64,000 bases of DNA from contig VWZL01004605.1 in assembly GCA_013396915.1 (NCBI GenBank), positions 307,257-371,256 of the forward strand. The letters are read 5' to 3'. The notes under the pieces were generated by a model that searched no databases, was not told the origin of the DNA, and saw only the letters and a list, made by a program, of their open reading frames with translations. Numbering within the stretch: position 1 is the first letter of the stretch; every line of letters begins with the position of its first letter. Source of the DNA: Stercorarius parasiticus. Taxonomy: Eukaryota; Chordata; Aves; Charadriiformes; Stercorariidae. Both the position numbers and the translations under genes were made by a program. Below are positions 62,820 to 64,000 of this stretch, piece after piece.

Positions 62820-64000
62820 CTTGTCCCCCCAGTAAAGTGTCTAGGCAATTAGCCCAGCTGAAGTGCATCTATACGAATGCACACAGCATGGGCAACAAAC
62901 AGGAAGAGTTGGAGGCCATTGTACAGCAGGGAAACTATGATATAGCTGCCATCACAGAAACACGGTGGGAAGACATGCACAACTGGAGTGAGGTGATTGA
63001 TGGCTACCAACTCTTCAGAAGGGATAGTCAAGGAAGGAGAGGTGGTGGGGTGGCCCTCTATGTCAGGGACAGTTTTGAATGGCAAGAATGTAACAATATG
63101 CATGATGACACTATTGAGTGTTTATGGATAAGAATCAAGGGGAAGGCCAATAAGCCAGGCATCATGGTGGGAGTTTGTTATAGACCCCCCCAACCAGGAT
63201 GTAGAGGACAATGAGATATTCTATAAGCAGCTGGCAGAGGTCTCGCGATCACTCGCCCTTGTTCTTGTGCGGGACTTCAACTTCCCAAACGTCTGCTGGA
63301 AATACAACACAGCAGAGAGGGAACAGTCCTGGAGGTTCCTGGAGTGTGTGGAAGACAACTTCCTAACACAGCTGGTGAGGGAGCCAACTCGGGAAAGTGC
63401 CCTACTGGACCTGCTGCTTGTTAACAGAGAAGGTCTCGTAGGGGATGTAAAGATTGGAGGTCGTCTTGGGCAGAGTGATCGTGAAATGATAGAATTTTTG
63501 ATTCTTGGTGAAGCAAGATGGGGAGCCAGCAGAACTGCCACCTTAGATTTCTGAAGGGCAAACTTTGGCCTGCTTAGGAGCATGGTTGAGAGTGTCCCTT
63601 GGGGGACAGTCCTGAAGGGCAAAGGCACCCAGGAAGGCTGGTCTTACTTCAAGAAGGAACTCTTAAAAGCTCAGGAGAAGGCCATCCCCAAGTCCCAGAA
63701 AACAAGCAGACAGGGAAGTAGACCAGCCTGGCTAAATAGAGAGCTTTGGCTGGACCTCAGGAAAAAAAGGAGAGTTTATGACCTTTGGAAAAGGGGGTTG
63801 GCTACATATGAAAAATACGAAGATGTAGTGAAGCTATGCAGGGCAAAAATTAGAAGGGCCAAAGCTCAAGCAGAACTCATCTTCACCACCACGGTTAAAG
63901 ATAACAAGAAGAGGTTCTTTCAGTACATCAATAGAAAAAGGAAGACTAGGGAAAATGTAGGCCCACTAACAAATGAGATGGGCGCCCTAGTGGTGGAAGA
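62820..64000 (+). mobile_element. CR1 retrotransposon, endonuclease half, runs off the window
   Basis: This is the best-preserved CR1 copy in the window, on the plus strand. It covers the apurinic-type endonuclease domain of ORF2 and the linker leading to RT, ending at RKRKTRENVGPL near 63,970 at the window edge. Similarity to CR1 begins around 62,820 (cccagtaaagtgtctaggc). ORF1 is absent upstream, so the copy is 5'-truncated just ahead of the endonuclease. Its 3' end should lie within a few kilobases to the right. Confidence 0.96.
62837..64000 (+). pseudogene. CR1 ORF2 endonuclease-linker reading frame, disabled
   Basis: In an active CR1 this EEP-type endonuclease nicks target DNA to prime reverse transcription. 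From ATG 62837, the catalytic-site N14 (TNAHS) and E41 (ITETRW) are present, then GGGVALYV and VCYRPP. An extra C in a C7 run (63185-63191) shifts the frame, and this frame ends after residue 125. The next frame carries RDFNFP (G of GDFN changed to R) and LLDLLLVN, then SDRE (63474-63485), where the family has SDHE. The catalytic histidine is therefore arginine (codon CGT, one transition from CAT). TGA at 63552-63554 interrupts FRR-type text, after which the same frame stays open to the window edge (KKRRVYDLWKRG, KLCRAKIRRAKAQAE). Together these lesions preclude activity. Confidence 0.93.

Noticed and set aside
1..64000. CRISPR array, toxin-antitoxin, phage or biosynthetic system
   Set aside because: There are no spaced repeats, operons or bacterial-type genes. 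The repeat content is that of a bird nuclear genome.

Overview
The window looks like gene-poor, AT-rich nuclear DNA from a bird. The evidence is the repeat set. At least twelve pieces of CR1 non-LTR retrotransposons lie on both strands, several ending in the typical ATTCTATG-type 3' tail. There is one solo LTR of a type abundant in bird genomes, with a perfect 5-bp target-site duplication. T-rich tracts and weak ancient amniote SINE and DNA-transposon relics fill in between. I saw no L1, Alu or B1 sequence. The species cannot be named from this. No intact host protein-coding gene, tRNA, rRNA, CRISPR array or bacterial-type operon could be supported; the segment is probably intergenic or deep intronic. 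Layout: 1-1,330 holds a CR1 reverse-transcriptase (RT) region on the minus strand. 1,331-5,997 is unique sequence with one 60-bp palindromic relic. 6,003-6,581 is the solo LTR. 7,314-9,500 carries a short CR1 3' end and an old CR1 fragment; a second old CR1 copy lies at 12,430-13,480. From 14,200 to 32,700 the sequence is mostly unique, with MIR-like and hAT-like relics, microsatellites, a dense cluster of NFI/RFX-type motifs (24,156-24,433) and a GC-richer patch (26,300-26,800). 32,775-37,772 holds five decayed insertions: two CR1 3' ends side by side, a histone H2B pseudogene on the minus strand (33,653-33,941), a CR1 RT fragment and another CR1 3' end. 37,773-52,360 is unique sequence with simple repeats. 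52,361 to the end is repeat-rich: a CR1 3' end, an exact 2 x 45-bp tandem duplication, a diverged local repeat pair, a 1.3-kb CR1 with twelve pure copies of its terminal octamer, an eroded 1.6-kb CR1, and the 5' half of the best-preserved CR1, which runs off the window edge. The recognisable sequences do not work together as a system: each is a dead or decaying copy produced by retrotransposition. The best-preserved CR1 reading frame carries a frameshift, a stop codon and loss of a catalytic histidine. I found no convincing undescribed biological system. The observations most worth checking are the H2B pseudogene, the motif cluster near 24.3 kb, the octamer expansion and the 45-bp duplication.
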